Shown here: positions 1 to 8,899 of the stretch, piece after piece
How the letters are laid out: the number at the start of each line of letters is the position of its first letter
Numbering within the stretch: position 1 is the first letter of the stretch
Assembly: GCA_016926235.1 (NCBI GenBank)
Contig: JAFGOZ010000547.1
Span: 10,231 to 74,230 of the forward strand
Length of the DNA: 64,000 nucleotides
Direction: 5' to 3'
Source of the DNA: Bacteroidales bacterium
Lineage (GTDB): Bacteria > Bacteroidota > Bacteroidia > Bacteroidales > UBA10428
Made by a program: the position numbers and the translations under genes
The notes under the pieces: model-generated
Database searches by the model: none
What the model saw: only the letters and a program-made list of their open reading frames with translations
Told to the model about the DNA's origin: nothing

Positions 1-1467
1 CGCAGGGCACTGTTAAGATATTCCTCTATTACATTTATTATCTGGATATCATTTAGTGGATGGTGGGTTAAAAATGCCAGCTTTGTCGGGATGCTTTTTA
101 TCGTCATTACCACTTTTATACTAATGCTAATAACATTTGGGTTATTCCATTTCACGAAAAGAAATTTAGGCCCAAAACCGGGTTACTTCGCGCTAATAAT
201 ATACTGGATAACTTTTGAGTACTTTTACCTTAACGCTGAAATCTCCTTTCCATGGCTTACTTTAGGTAATGGTTTTGCTAAAGACATTAAGTTTATCCAG
301 TGGTACGAATATACGGGAACACTGGGAGGAACCTTTTGGATCCTCTTCGTTAATATCCTTATATATAATATCATATCTGGTTACTTACTAACCAGATCAA
401 TAAAAACCAAAATTTACGAACTGGTAATCCTTCTTCTCACTATCGGTCTTCCCATCATGCTATCTGTTGTCCGTTATAATACTTATAAAGTAGACGGAAG
501 CCCGGTTACCATCATTTCTGTTCAACCCAATGTAGATCCTTATGAAAAATTCGTGGAATATACTACAGAAATGCAAACCGATTTGATTATAAAAAACGCA
601 CAACCTCTTTTGGATAAGAATGTTGACTACATTATCGCACCTGAAACAGCAATAACAAACTATGCGAACATTGATAATATGGAGGCTGATAAGTCCATAC
701 AGACTTTGCGCAATTTTATCAAGCCATACCCTGATTTAAAAATTATCACAGGTGTTTTTCTAAGAAAATACTATGAAAACATTGAAGATGCTACAGAAAC
801 GGCAAGCGAAATGGGGAGATCAGGATTATACTATGATACGTTCAACTCTGCGATTCAATTAGATTCATCTGATAATATTCAATACTACCATAAATCTTTA
901 TTGTTCGTAGGTGTTGAAAAGATGCCCTATCCGGAAAAACTTCAACTTTTAAAGAAGCTTACCCTTAAACTGGGTGGAACCTTTAGAAGCCTTGCAACAC
1001 AAAAAGAACGTACAACCCTTGATTCTCAGGATAGTTCAATCCGTATCGGAGCTGTTATTTGCTGGGAAAATGTTTTTGGTGAATTTGTAACAGGTTATAT
1101 TAAAAGTGGAGCAAATCTGCTAATAGTAATTACTAATGAAGGCTGGTGGGGTGATACACCCGGATACAAGGTACTGAATCATTATTCACAACTTAGAGCA
1201 ATTGAAACCCGCAGGAGCATTGCCAGATCAGCAAATACAGGAATTTCTTCCTTTATAAATCAACGAGGCGAAGTACTGGATATGATCGGTTGGTGGAAGG
1301 AAGGAGCCATAAAAACGACACTCCACACAAATGATAACATAACATTTTACACACAGCATGGAGATTTCATGGGCAGGATCTCGCGTTTATTTTCACTTCT
1401 TATATTCCTTATGGCAATCCTGGCTGCTATCATGAGAAAGGGAAAAAGAAGAACATCACCAAAATAA
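1..1467 (+). CDS. lnt: Apolipoprotein N-acyltransferase, 5' end outside window
   Basis: Inner-membrane enzyme that transfers the third acyl chain onto the N-terminal cysteine of lipoproteins. The reading frame is open from base 1, upstream of the first ATG at 91, so the gene starts before the window and the N-terminal membrane helices are missing. Hydrophobic segments are followed by a nitrilase-fold domain with the expected triad: Glu in APETAITNY (codon 643), Lys in YYHKSLLF (codon 892) and Cys in VICWENVFG (codon 1060). NEGWWGDTPG and the RRSIARSANTG region are also typical. A last hydrophobic segment and a basic tail close the protein. It lies 10 bases before mnmD and is probably co-transcribed with it. 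The several lipoproteins in this window are likely substrates. Confidence 0.93.
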   Translation, partial: RRALLRYSSITFIIWISFSGWWVKNASFVGMLFIVITTFILMLITFGLFHFTKRNLGPKPGYFALIIYWITFEYFYLNAEISFPWLTLGNGFAKDIKFIQWYEYTGTLGGTFWILFVNILIYNIISGYLLTRSIKTKIYELVILLLTIGLPIMLSVVRYNTYKVDGSPVTIISVQPNVDPYEKFVEYTTEMQTDLIIKNAQPLLDKNVDYIIAPETAITNYANIDNMEADKSIQTLRNFIKPYPDLKIITGVFLRKYYENIEDATETASEMGRSGLYYDTFNSAIQLDSSDNIQYYHKSLLFVGVEKMPYPEKLQLLKKLTLKLGGTFRSLATQKERTTLDSQDSSIRIGAVICWENVFGEFVTGYIKSGANLLIVITNEGWWGDTPGYKVLNHYSQLRAIETRRSIARSANTGISSFINQRGEVLDMIGWWKEGAIKTTLHTNDNITFYTQHGDFMGRISRLFSLLIFLMAILAAIMRKGKRRTSPK

Positions 1468-1477
1468 TCTACCTGCT

Positions 1478-2137
1478 TTGAATATTAAATGTATAACCAC
1501 GAAAGATGGTTCTCATACACTACATGTTACTGACCTGAATGAAAACTACCATTCTGTAGCCGGTGCAATCACTGAGTCACGGCATATTTTCATTGATCAT
1601 GGTCTGTTGCAATCCGGGGCAAATCCAATAAAAGTATTTGAAATAGGATTTGGAACAGGACTAAACGCATTGCTGGCAAGGAAGGTGTCTGAGATCAACC
1701 ATAAAACAATACATTATGCCTCTATTGAAAAAGAACCTCTCCCCTTTAACCTGATACAAGAACTAAACTATACCGAAATTTTAAAAATCTCAAAAGAGTA
1801 TTTTTTTCAACTACACAATACTGAATGGGATAAGACTGTGAAACTTAACGAACATTTTTACCTGAAGAAAATACACAAAAACTGGATCGAATATATACCC
1901 GATTTCACATGCGATGTAGTCTTTTATGACGCATTTGCACCTGATTTTCAACCTGAGATGTGGAGCGATAAATTATTGAAGAAAATATTTGATTGCATGA
2001 ACCATCAAGGTATTCTTACAACATATACCGTTAAAGGTTCTGTTAAAAGAGGCTTGCAAAATGCAGGATTTACAATTGAAAAGATTAAAGGGCCTGCAGG
2101 AGGCAAAAGGGAAAACCTGATAGCACGCAAACTATAA
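1478..2137 (+). CDS. mnmD: tRNA 5-methylaminomethyl-2-thiouridine methyltransferase, MnmC1/MnmD type
   Basis: SAM-dependent methyltransferase of the stand-alone MnmD family (DUF752), acting on the wobble uridine of tRNA. The start is TTG: there is no in-frame ATG between the lnt stop and this point, and the family-typical opening (DGSHTL, then YHSVAGAITESRHIFI) begins directly after it. Motif I reads FEIGFGTGLNALLA, and the catalytic-region motif is FYDAFAPDFQPEMW. The C-terminal GPAGGKRENLIARK matches the family end. At 219 residues it has only the methyltransferase half. The FAD oxidoreductase half found in E. coli MnmC is absent, as is usual in Bacteroidota. Confidence 0.9.
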   Translation: MNIKCITTKDGSHTLHVTDLNENYHSVAGAITESRHIFIDHGLLQSGANPIKVFEIGFGTGLNALLARKVSEINHKTIHYASIEKEPLPFNLIQELNYTEILKISKEYFFQLHNTEWDKTVKLNEHFYLKKIHKNWIEYIPDFTCDVVFYDAFAPDFQPEMWSDKLLKKIFDCMNHQGILTTYTVKGSVKRGLQNAGFTIEKIKGPAGGKRENLIARKL

Positions 2138-2215
2138 CTTTATGGATTAATGAGTTAAATAAAAAAGTTAAAAATTGTGAATAAATCTTTATTGAGTTTA
2201 ATTACATGAAAATTG

Positions 2216-2248
2216 TTTGTCGCTGTTCAAAAATAAAGTATACATTTG
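2216..2248 (+). promoter_or_regulatory. Bacteroidota-type promoter for the FKBP pair
   Basis: TTTG at 2216-2219 and TACATTTG at 2241-2248 are separated by 21 bases. This matches the Bacteroidota housekeeping sigma consensus (TTTG, 17-23 bases, TAnnTTTG). The element lies 26 bases before the FKBP start codon. Confidence 0.65.
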
Positions 2249-2274
2249 CACTCTAATATAAAAATAATCGTGTT

Positions 2275-2937
2275 ATGAAGATTTTAATGATTCTCGCTAT
2301 TACATTTATGGTAGTATCTGCCAGTTTTGCACAGAAAAACCCATTAAAAACGGATGTAGATTCCTTTAGTTATGCATTCGGCGTTTTAATAGGAAATAAT
2401 TTAAAAATGTCTGGCATAACAGAAATTAACTACAAGTTGTTTAGTGAAGCAACAGCCAAAGCCTTTGAGGGCAATACACTAATATCTTTAGATGATGCCA
2501 TGACCATTATGCGTGAGTATGAATTAAAAGCACGTCGCAAAGCAGGCGAAGCGGCCATAGAAAAAGGGAAGAAGTTTTTAGAAGAAAATAAAAAAAGAAA
2601 AGAAGTAACCGAACTACCCAGTGGGTTACAATATGAAATTCTTAAAAATGCTGAAGGGCCTAAACCATTGGCAACTGACAAAGTTACCACCCATTACCAT
2701 GGTACATTGATTGATGGCACAGTATTCGATAGTTCAGTTGAAAGAGGCGAGCCTATTCAGTTTCCTCTAAACCAGGTAATTAAAGGATGGACTGAAGGAT
2801 TACAACTTATGTCTGTTGGTGCCAAATTCAAGTTTTACATCCCCCCTCAACTTGCCTACGGTGACACCGGAGCAGGAACTATTGGCCCTAATGAGACCCT
2901 TATTTTTGAAGTTGAACTTATTTCTATCGATAAATAA
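2275..2937 (+). CDS. Periplasmic FKBP-type peptidyl-prolyl isomerase
   Basis: Prolyl cis-trans isomerase and folding helper for exported proteins. It has a signal peptide of about 19 residues (hydrophobic run, then SFAQ), an FkpA/Mip-like N-terminal helical dimerisation region (about 20-105) and a C-terminal FKBP domain (about 115-220). Key features are [27 protein letters not shown], and the hydrophobic pocket and flap residues around [21 protein letters not shown]. The length of 220 residues fits the FkpA/FklB class. A paralogue follows 33 bases downstream, so the pair probably forms an operon from the promoter at 2216 to the terminator at 3704. Confidence 0.92.
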   Translation: MKILMILAITFMVVSASFAQKNPLKTDVDSFSYAFGVLIGNNLKMSGITEINYKLFSEATAKAFEGNTLISLDDAMTIMREYELKARRKAGEAAIEKGKKFLEENKKRKEVTELPSGLQYEILKNAEGPKPLATDKVTTHYHGTLIDGTVFDSSVERGEPIQFPLNQVIKGWTEGLQLMSVGAKFKFYIPPQLAYGDTGAGTIGPNETLIFEVELISIDK

Positions 2938-2970
2938 TATAATTAAATAATAAACTTAAACATTACTAAA

Positions 2971-3684
2971 ATGAAACTTAGAATTATTGCTTCTTGTATA
3001 ATCATTGTGGCACTTATGCTATCTTCATGTAACATGATGAAAAAAGACGTTTCGCTTAATACGGAAACGGATACAATCAGTTATCTTCTTGGAAACAACA
3101 TAGGAACAAACATAGCACAGGAAGGACTTGATACTGTTCTTGATCTGGAATTAATAGCAAGAGGTATCCAGGATGCTGTTGACTCTGCAGATCTCCCTAT
3201 TGACCAAATGCAGGCACAAATGATCATACAAACATACTTCATGAAGAGACAACAACAACAGATTGAGAGAATGTATGGACATAATAAAACAGAAGCCAAC
3301 GAGTTTCTTTCTCAAAACAGAAACAGACCAGAAGTTACTGAACTTCCAAATGGTCTTCAATACGAAATATTAGTTGAAGGTAAAGGACCAAAACCAGCTC
3401 AGGGAGATAAAGTGACAACTAATTATACAGGCACATTCCTTGATGGTACAAAATTTGACAGTTCATTTGACCGGAACGAACCATTTACTTTTATGGTAGG
3501 TGGACGAGTTATCCCTGCCTGGAATGAAGTAATCAAACTTATGTCTGTTGGTGCAAAGTATAAAATATGGGCTCCATACCAATTAGCATATGGAGATAGA
3601 GGTTATGGCAACATAGAACCTTTTAAAATGCTAATTTTTGAAATGGAATTACTTTCTATTGAACCTAAAGAAGAACAAAAGTAA
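2971..3684 (+). CDS. FKBP-type peptidyl-prolyl isomerase, lipoprotein
   Basis: Paralogue of the preceding gene with the same layout: helical N-terminal half, then an FKBP domain (about 125-235) with VTTNYTGTFLDGTKFDSSF and a YGDRGYGNIEP flap. It differs in its export signal. The first 25 residues end in a lipobox (LSSC), so it should be diacylated and membrane-anchored instead of soluble. VIPAWNEVIKLM replaces the usual VIKGWTEGL, a small change at the active-site rim that may alter activity. A strong hairpin terminator follows at 3704. Confidence 0.9.
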   Translation: MKLRIIASCIIIVALMLSSCNMMKKDVSLNTETDTISYLLGNNIGTNIAQEGLDTVLDLELIARGIQDAVDSADLPIDQMQAQMIIQTYFMKRQQQQIERMYGHNKTEANEFLSQNRNRPEVTELPNGLQYEILVEGKGPKPAQGDKVTTNYTGTFLDGTKFDSSFDRNEPFTFMVGGRVIPAWNEVIKLMSVGAKYKIWAPYQLAYGDRGYGNIEPFKMLIFEMELLSIEPKEEQK

Positions 3685-3703
3685 AATAAAATAATACCTA
3701 AGG

Positions 3704-3737
3704 AAAACCGTTGTACCTTTTGTGCAACGGTTTTTTT
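3704..3737. terminator. Rho-independent terminator between convergent FKBP and NUDIX genes
   Basis: A 10-bp stem (3704-3713 with 3725-3734, core AACCGTTG/CAACGGTT) with an 11-base loop runs into seven T on the plus strand. On the minus strand the A-rich flank also gives a U-tract, so it could serve both genes. The NUDIX stop codon lies inside its 3' end. Confidence 0.85.
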
Positions 3738-4347
3738 ATATCCACCCTGCAAGTTTTAGTAAATCCTTAAGAGAAGAATAGGTTGCATTCATTGCTTCAG
3801 GCACATCCTTTCTCTCTATCCATTTAGCATCGGTAATACTTTCTTTGATCTGGGGAATTAGTTTAACAGAACCATCATATTTCATCTCAAACCAATGCGT
3901 ATGCTTTAATATCCACCTGCCATTAAATGGGTATATATGAAAAGTTGTAGAGACAGGTGCTATTATTTTGACATCATCTAATCCACATTCTTCCTTTACT
4001 TCACGGACAGCAGCTAATTCGTTGGTTTCATCCTTTTCCACCTTCCCTTTGGGTAAATCAGGAACACCCAAGCGTTGAATGACCAGCAAATCGCCATCCT
4101 GATTTTTTACAAGGCCCCCTGCTGCGTGGATCACTTTAAATATCTTTTGAAAATCATTCCATGCTTTTGATACCTCTTGCTGAACAATAACAAGACATTC
4201 TATATCAGTGGCAGTAAAAAAATTATTCACACATACCTCTAATTCTATGAACTTCTTGTAATAAACTACATTTTGACAATTACATAAATGAATATTATTT
4301 TCTGCCGTAATAAAAACAATTCTGTCGTTAAAAAAAACTTTATACAT
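3736..4347 (-). CDS. NUDIX hydrolase
   Basis: Pyrophosphohydrolase with a full NUDIX box (GX5EX7REUXEEXGU) at about residues 101-123: G in PKGKVEKDE, then REVKEECGLD. The substrate cannot be told from sequence, and the first 70 residues form an extra N-terminal region. The reading frame is open further upstream, to 4539, but that would run deep into pyrE. The start at 4347 (MYKVFFNDRIVF) is chosen because similar Bacteroidota proteins open this way and because it makes a clean divergent pair with pyrE 7 bases away. The length is 203 residues. Confidence 0.85.
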   Translation of the reverse strand: MYKVFFNDRIVFITAENNIHLCNCQNVVYYKKFIELEVCVNNFFTATDIECLVIVQQEVSKAWNDFQKIFKVIHAAGGLVKNQDGDLLVIQRLGVPDLPKGKVEKDETNELAAVREVKEECGLDDVKIIAPVSTTFHIYPFNGRWILKHTHWFEMKYDGSVKLIPQIKESITDAKWIERKDVPEAMNATYSSLKDLLKLAGWI

Positions 4348-4350
4348 TTG
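4343..4350 (+). promoter_or_regulatory. TAnnTTTG -7 element of pyrE, inside the NUDIX start region
   Basis: TACATTTG at 4343-4350 matches the Bacteroidota -7 box. It ends 4 bases before the first pyrE ATG (4355), so transcription would begin around that codon. This favours the second in-frame ATG at 4364 as the real start or implies a nearly leaderless mRNA. The -33 half is poorly matched. Confidence 0.5.
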
Positions 4351-4354
4351 CAGC

Positions 4355-4996
4355 ATGGAAAAAATGAGTAAAAAAATAGCCGAATACTTATTGCAAAGTA
4401 ACGCAATAAAATTAAAACCGACAACGCCTTTTACATGGGCATCCGGATGGAAATCTCCGATATATTGTGATAACAGGCAAACTCTCTCGTTTCCGGAAAT
4501 ACGCACATACATCCGGGATGGTTTTGTCAACCTGATCAAAGAGAAATATCAACAAGTTGAAGTAATTGCAGGCGTAGCTACCGGGGCTATTGCTCAAGGG
4601 GCTCTGGTAGCAGAAGTACTGGGACTGCCCTTTATTTATGTAAGATCGGCACCCAAAAGCCACGGCATGGAAAACCTGATTGAAGGGAAAATGGATCCGG
4701 GTAAAAAGGTAGTGGTTATTGAAGACCTTGTTTCGACCGGTGGCAGTAGTCTTAAAGCAGTCGAAGCTATAAGGAAAGCTGGTGCCGAAGTGCTTGGTAT
4801 GTGCGCTATTTTCTCCTATTTATTTCCGGTAGCTATGGAAAGTTTTAGGAATGCTAAATGCGACCTCCTTACCTTAAGCAACTATGAAGCTCTCATTGAT
4901 CTGGCAGTTGAAACAAAATATGTAAAACCGGAGGATGTAGAAGTACTAAAACAATGGCGCCAGGATCCGGGAAACTGGAATCCTCCATTAGCATAA
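4355..4996 (+). CDS. pyrE: Orotate phosphoribosyltransferase
   Basis: Converts orotate plus PRPP to orotidine 5'-phosphate in pyrimidine synthesis. It shows the type I PRTase fold, with FTWASGWKSPIYCDNRQTLS near the N-terminus, a flexible catalytic loop around RSAPKSHGMENLIEG and the PRPP-binding motif VVVIEDLVSTGGSS (about 118-131). The length of 213 residues is normal. The start could be 4355 or the ATG at 4364 (MSKKIAEYLL), and the promoter position makes the latter attractive. An SRPBCC gene follows 12 bases on, an arrangement I associate with Bacteroidota. Confidence 0.95.
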   Translation: MEKMSKKIAEYLLQSNAIKLKPTTPFTWASGWKSPIYCDNRQTLSFPEIRTYIRDGFVNLIKEKYQQVEVIAGVATGAIAQGALVAEVLGLPFIYVRSAPKSHGMENLIEGKMDPGKKVVVIEDLVSTGGSSLKAVEAIRKAGAEVLGMCAIFSYLFPVAMESFRNAKCDLLTLSNYEALIDLAVETKYVKPEDVEVLKQWRQDPGNWNPPLA

Positions 4997-5008
4997 ATTA
5001 AGTTTATT

Positions 5009-5419
5009 ATGACAACTTTTGAGAGCAGGATAGGGAAAGTTGAATCTAGCGACGAACTGGTATATAACTTCCTGTCAGATTTTAATAATTTCGAAATCAT
5101 TATCCCTCAAGATAAATCCCTTGAATTTACTTCCACTGAAGACACATGCTCATTTACAGTGGCTCCAATAGGTAAAATAGGACTTAAAATAATAGAAAGA
5201 GAGCCTTATAAACTGATTAAAATTACAGGAGATGAGAACAGTAAATTTGAGTTCTTTATTTGGATCCAGATTAAGCAGGTCGCTGAAAATGACACAAGAA
5301 TCAGGGTTACATTAAAAGCAGACTTAAATCCCCTTATTAAAATGATGGCATCAAAACCACTTCAGCAATTTGTTGATTCATTGATAGATAGGATGGAAAA
5401 TTTTGAATTTAAAGCATAA
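5009..5419 (+). CDS. SRPBCC/START-like domain protein
   Basis: A protein of 136 residues with no signal peptide. The pattern of strands, long C-terminal helix and central hydrophobic cavity residues suits the SRPBCC (START/Bet v1-like) ligand-binding fold. The N-terminal segment (ESRIGKVESSDELVYNFLSD) and the final helix (LQQFVDSLIDRMENF) are characteristic of the conserved Bacteroidota family found next to pyrE. No catalytic motif is visible and the ligand is unknown. It is likely co-transcribed with pyrE and converges with birA, leaving 10 bases between the stop codons. Confidence 0.75.
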   Translation: MTTFESRIGKVESSDELVYNFLSDFNNFEIIIPQDKSLEFTSTEDTCSFTVAPIGKIGLKIIEREPYKLIKITGDENSKFEFFIWIQIKQVAENDTRIRVTLKADLNPLIKMMASKPLQQFVDSLIDRMENFEFKA

Positions 5420-5429
5420 ACTTCCTGCT

Positions 5430-6170
5430 TCATAATGCATAGGCAACCTCGCCGAAATCTAATAACTTGCTTTCCCCTCCTTCTGTGTACACATTTAGTA
5501 ACCCATCTTCTGTTACTCCCTTTATAATAGCATTAAACGATTCACCGTATTTAACAAAGCCGCAAATCTGATCTTTTTTATATAAAAACATGGAATAATC
5601 CTTATCTAGTCCCTGATAGTCCTTCTCTTTTAGCTGGCTATAACGATTATCCAGGCAATAAATCACTTCATCAAGCAGATGGGCTATATCAAACTCGCTA
5701 CCTGTAAGTTGTTTTAGCGATACCGGATTTGGTAAGTTTAAGTTGCTAAAATCCTGGTTTACATTAATCCCTATCCCAATAATAGAATTTTTGATCATAT
5801 TTAGCATAATCTTATTCTCAATAAGTATCCCGGCAATTTTTTCATCGTGAACATAAATATCATTAGGCCATTTAATCTTTACGTTTTTAACATATTTTGC
5901 TAAAAAGTCAACCACGGCAAGAGAAACCATTTTTGACAGGTAGAAATGAAAGTCAACAGGAAGAAATACCGGATGAAAGATATTGCTAAAAGTCAGGTTT
6001 CTACCATCTTCACTTATCCAAACATTTCTACCTCTACCTTTCCCGGAAATTTGATTATCGGCCCAAATAATAGTTCCGTCGGCAATTTCATCAATTCCTT
6101 CCATCTCTCTTGCGAACTTATTTGTAGAATCTATTTCCTTCAAATGAATAATATTCTTATGCGAGACCAT
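5430..6170 (-). CDS. birA: Biotin-[acetyl-CoA-carboxylase] ligase, no DNA-binding domain
   Basis: Activates biotin to biotinyl-AMP and attaches it to the carrier protein of biotin-dependent carboxylases. The ligase core shows DSTNKFA near the N-terminus, the biotinyl-AMP-binding GKGRGRNVW loop (about residues 43-51), KWPNDIYV and AGILIE, and the final small beta-barrel (about 200-246). The N-terminal winged-helix repressor domain of E. coli BirA is missing (246 residues), so this is the group I, non-regulatory form. It is divergent from rsfS across 185 AT-rich bases. Confidence 0.93.
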   Translation of the reverse strand: MVSHKNIIHLKEIDSTNKFAREMEGIDEIADGTIIWADNQISGKGRGRNVWISEDGRNLTFSNIFHPVFLPVDFHFYLSKMVSLAVVDFLAKYVKNVKIKWPNDIYVHDEKIAGILIENKIMLNMIKNSIIGIGINVNQDFSNLNLPNPVSLKQLTGSEFDIAHLLDEVIYCLDNRYSQLKEKDYQGLDKDYSMFLYKKDQICGFVKYGESFNAIIKGVTEDGLLNVYTEGGESKLLDFGEVAYAL

Positions 6171-6331
6171 CTTTTACTTGTTAAATAGGTATATTGTTAA
6201 AATGCGTTAAAAATTAAACAATAAACAGCAAATAACGTTAATTTACACAAGATTAATTTTTTAATCCTTTTTCTTTAATAAAAGTAATTTAAGCACCGTT
6301 AATAATTCTTAAAATTATATGAATTATTGCT

Positions 6332-6339
6332 TACATTTG
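6332..6339 (+). promoter_or_regulatory. TAnnTTTG -7 element upstream of rsfS
   Basis: TACATTTG at 6332-6339 lies 16 bases before the rsfS ATG and matches the Bacteroidota -7 box. It probably drives the rsfS-ftsH-cdsA-psd-rsmA-mgtE run. No clear -33 TTG is seen at the right distance. Confidence 0.5.
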
Positions 6340-6355
6340 TGCATAAAATGAATGA

Positions 6356-6730
6356 ATGGTTAAAGAAAAAGAACTAAACACGAAAATCTTGGTAGAAAAC
6401 ATAATTGAGGGCATTCAAAGAAAGAAAGGGAGAGACATTACAATAATAGATCTACAAGCACTTTCATCACCTTTATGCGATCAATTTATTATATGCCATG
6501 GTGATTCAAATAAGCAGGTAATAGCGATTGCAGAATCTGTAGAAGAAATTCTTAAAGAGGAATTAAATCTGAAAGCCTGGCATAAAGAAGGTTACCAGAA
6601 TGCCCAGTGGGTATTATTAGACTATGGATATGCTATAATTCATGTCTTTCAAAAGGAAACCAGGATTTTTTACAGGCTGGAAGATTTATGGGCTGATGGC
6701 AAATTTACTCACATAGAAGATGAAGATTAA
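6356..6730 (+). CDS. rsfS: Ribosomal silencing factor RsfS (Iojap family)
   Basis: Binds ribosomal protein uL14 and blocks subunit joining when nutrients are short. The 124-residue protein is nearly all RsfS/DUF143 domain: ITIIDLQALSSPLCDQFIIC, then the Gly-Tyr-Ala turn (LDYGYAIIHVF) and the closing FYRLEDLWADG, which is diagnostic. Two nearby ATGs (6348, 6352) are out of frame, so 6356 is the only sensible start. It is first in the ftsH operon, a common order in Bacteroidota. Confidence 0.95.
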   Translation: MVKEKELNTKILVENIIEGIQRKKGRDITIIDLQALSSPLCDQFIICHGDSNKQVIAIAESVEEILKEELNLKAWHKEGYQNAQWVLLDYGYAIIHVFQKETRIFYRLEDLWADGKFTHIEDED

Positions 6731-6756
6731 TAAGAGGCAATTAATTTTATTTGCAT

Positions 6757-6764
6757 TACCTTTG
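6757..6764 (+). promoter_or_regulatory. TAnnTTTG -7 element upstream of ftsH
   Basis: TACCTTTG at 6757-6764 sits 25 bases before the ftsH ATG in the 59-base gap after rsfS. It could provide an internal promoter for ftsH. Confidence 0.45.
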
Positions 6765-6789
6765 TAATTGATTAAACTTGAATTGAATA

Positions 6790-8865
6790 ATGAGCGAAGA
6801 AAAAAATAATAACGAGAGAGAACAAAGAAATAATCCTTCAGGATTCCAGGGGAAAAATAATCCAAAACCAAAATTTAATATGTTTTGGATCTATGGTATT
6901 ATAGCTTTTGTCATTTTTGGGGTTTATTTTTTTAATAACGGAGGTGCCACACCTAAAGTTTCATGGACTGAATTTGAAAACAAAATGGTAGCTTCCGGAG
7001 ATATTGAAAAAGTAGTAATAGTAAATGAGAAAACTGCTGAAATATACATTAAATCTTCAGCTCTTGACAAATATAAAGAAAAACTCCCCAAGAACATTAA
7101 TCCTCTGGGAGGTGTAAGTCCTCATTTTGAAATGGACCTGCCCCCGGTAGAAATGTATGCAGAGACCCTTAAGAAGATACAAATCCCTGATGAAAATGGT
7201 AACGCAACTACTGTTACATACGAAACACGCCAAAACTATATGCGTGATATTTTTGGACTTCTTTGGCCTATTCTCCTTATTGTAATAATATGGATGGTGA
7301 TTTTCAGAAGAATGAGTGGCGGAGCCGGAGGCGGAGGTGGAGCCAGCAATATTTTCAATGTTGGCAAGTCAAAAGCTAAACTTTTTGATAAAGAATCGAA
7401 TGTAAAAACAGATTTTAGTGATGTGGCAGGCTTGGAAGAAGCAAAAATAGAAGTTATGGAAATTGTTGAATTTTTAAAAAATCCTAAGAAATTCACCGAG
7501 TTGGGAGGTAAAATTCCTAAGGGTGCATTATTGGTGGGGCCTCCGGGTACAGGCAAAACCCTTTTGGCCAAAGCTGTGGCTGGTGAAGCCAATGTTCCAT
7601 TCTTCTCCATGTCCGGATCTGACTTCGTCGAAATGTTTGTTGGTGTTGGAGCTTCAAGGGTAAGAGATTTATTTAAACAAGCCAAAGAAAAAGCCCCGTG
7701 TATAGTATTTATTGACGAGATAGATGCCATAGGCCGCGCTAGAGGGAAAAACCCCAATATGGGAGCCAATGACGAAAGAGAAAATACGCTCAACCAGTTA
7801 CTTACAGAAATGGATGGATTTGGCACCAACGTAGGGGTTATTATTTTAGCTGCCACAAACCGCGCCGATATTTTAGACAGGGCATTATTACGTGCAGGTA
7901 GGTTTGACCGCCAAATACATGTTGAGTTACCCGACCTCAATGAACGTAAAGAAATCTTTAAAGTACACTTAAAACCAATAAAACTCGAAAAAAAATTCGA
8001 CATCGATTTTATGGCCAAGCAAACACCAGGATTTTCGGGTGCTGACATTGCTAATGTATGCAATGAAGCTGCCCTTATTGCAGCCAGAAAGAATAAAAAA
8101 ATGGTTGAAAAACAAGATTTTCTTGATGCCGTTGACCGCATAATCGGAGGACTTGAACGCAAAAATAAAATCATTTCTACTCTCGAAAAAAGAACCATCG
8201 CCTACCATGAAGCTGGACATGCAACCATAAGCTGGTTGCTTGAACATGCCAATCCTCTTGTCAAGGTTACCATTATCCCACGTGGCAAAGCTCTTGGTGC
8301 AGCATGGTATTTGCCAGAAGAACGCCAGATCACTACCACTGAGCAAATGCTTGATGAGATGTGTTCGACTCTGGGTGGCAGAGCTTCTGAAGAAATAATG
8401 TTTAGCAGGGTTTCAACCGGTGCTTTAAATGATCTTGAACGAGTTACAAAACAAGCGTATGCTATGGTTACATACTTTGGCATGAGCGATGAAATTGGCA
8501 ATATTAGCTTCTATGATTCAAGCGGACAAAATGAATGGGCATTTAACCGACCCTATAGTGAAAAGACGGCAGAAATAATTGACAAAGAAGTAGCAGAACT
8601 CGTAGAAAAACAATATATAAGAGCCAAGGAAATATTGATAAAGAATAAAACAGGACTTACAAAACTGGCAGAACTACTTCTTGAAAAAGAAGTTATTTTC
8701 AGTGAGGATCTTGAACAAATATTCGGCCAACGAAAAGCATCGGTAAGTGAGGAAAAGCCGATGATCAAGTCTGGAAATGGGAACGGTAAAAAAAAGGATG
8801 TACAGAGTAGTGTCGAAAAAAACCCAGATGATGAAAATGAATCAACAGCCCCGGAGGAACTTTAA
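6790..8865 (+). CDS. ftsH: ATP-dependent zinc metalloprotease FtsH
   Basis: Membrane AAA+ protease for quality control of membrane proteins and unstable regulators. Order: short cytoplasmic tail, TM1 (about 33-50), periplasmic domain, TM2 (about 156-172), a Gly-rich linker, and the AAA domain with Walker A GPPGTGKT (about 250-257), Walker B IVFIDEIDA (about 304-312) and the second region of homology ATNRADILDRALLRAGRFDR. The M41 protease domain has HEAGH at about 473-477. The length of 691 residues is slightly above E. coli FtsH. The excess is a low-complexity, charged C-terminal tail of about 45 residues, common in this phylum. Confidence 0.98.
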   Translation: MSEEKNNNEREQRNNPSGFQGKNNPKPKFNMFWIYGIIAFVIFGVYFFNNGGATPKVSWTEFENKMVASGDIEKVVIVNEKTAEIYIKSSALDKYKEKLPKNINPLGGVSPHFEMDLPPVEMYAETLKKIQIPDENGNATTVTYETRQNYMRDIFGLLWPILLIVIIWMVIFRRMSGGAGGGGGASNIFNVGKSKAKLFDKESNVKTDFSDVAGLEEAKIEVMEIVEFLKNPKKFTELGGKIPKGALLVGPPGTGKTLLAKAVAGEANVPFFSMSGSDFVEMFVGVGASRVRDLFKQAKEKAPCIVFIDEIDAIGRARGKNPNMGANDERENTLNQLLTEMDGFGTNVGVIILAATNRADILDRALLRAGRFDRQIHVELPDLNERKEIFKVHLKPIKLEKKFDIDFMAKQTPGFSGADIANVCNEAALIAARKNKKMVEKQDFLDAVDRIIGGLERKNKIISTLEKRTIAYHEAGHATISWLLEHANPLVKVTIIPRGKALGAAWYLPEERQITTTEQMLDEMCSTLGGRASEEIMFSRVSTGALNDLERVTKQAYAMVTYFGMSDEIGNISFYDSSGQNEWAFNRPYSEKTAEIIDKEVAELVEKQYIRAKEILIKNKTGLTKLAELLLEKEVIFSEDLEQIFGQRKASVSEEKPMIKSGNGNGKKKDVQSSVEKNPDDENESTAPEEL

Positions 8866-8899
8866 AAATAGTGAAATAAACCCTAAATAATATTCAAAT

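Noticed and set aside
4348..4539. N-terminal extension of the NUDIX protein into pyrE
   Set aside because: The extra 64 codons overlap the conserved start of pyrE in antisense and match nothing typical of NUDIX proteins.
7236..8198. Long minus-strand ORF (320 codons) inside ftsH
   Set aside because: It is antisense to the conserved AAA domain, has Ser/Pro-rich low-complexity translation, and shows no domain. It is a shadow of ftsH.
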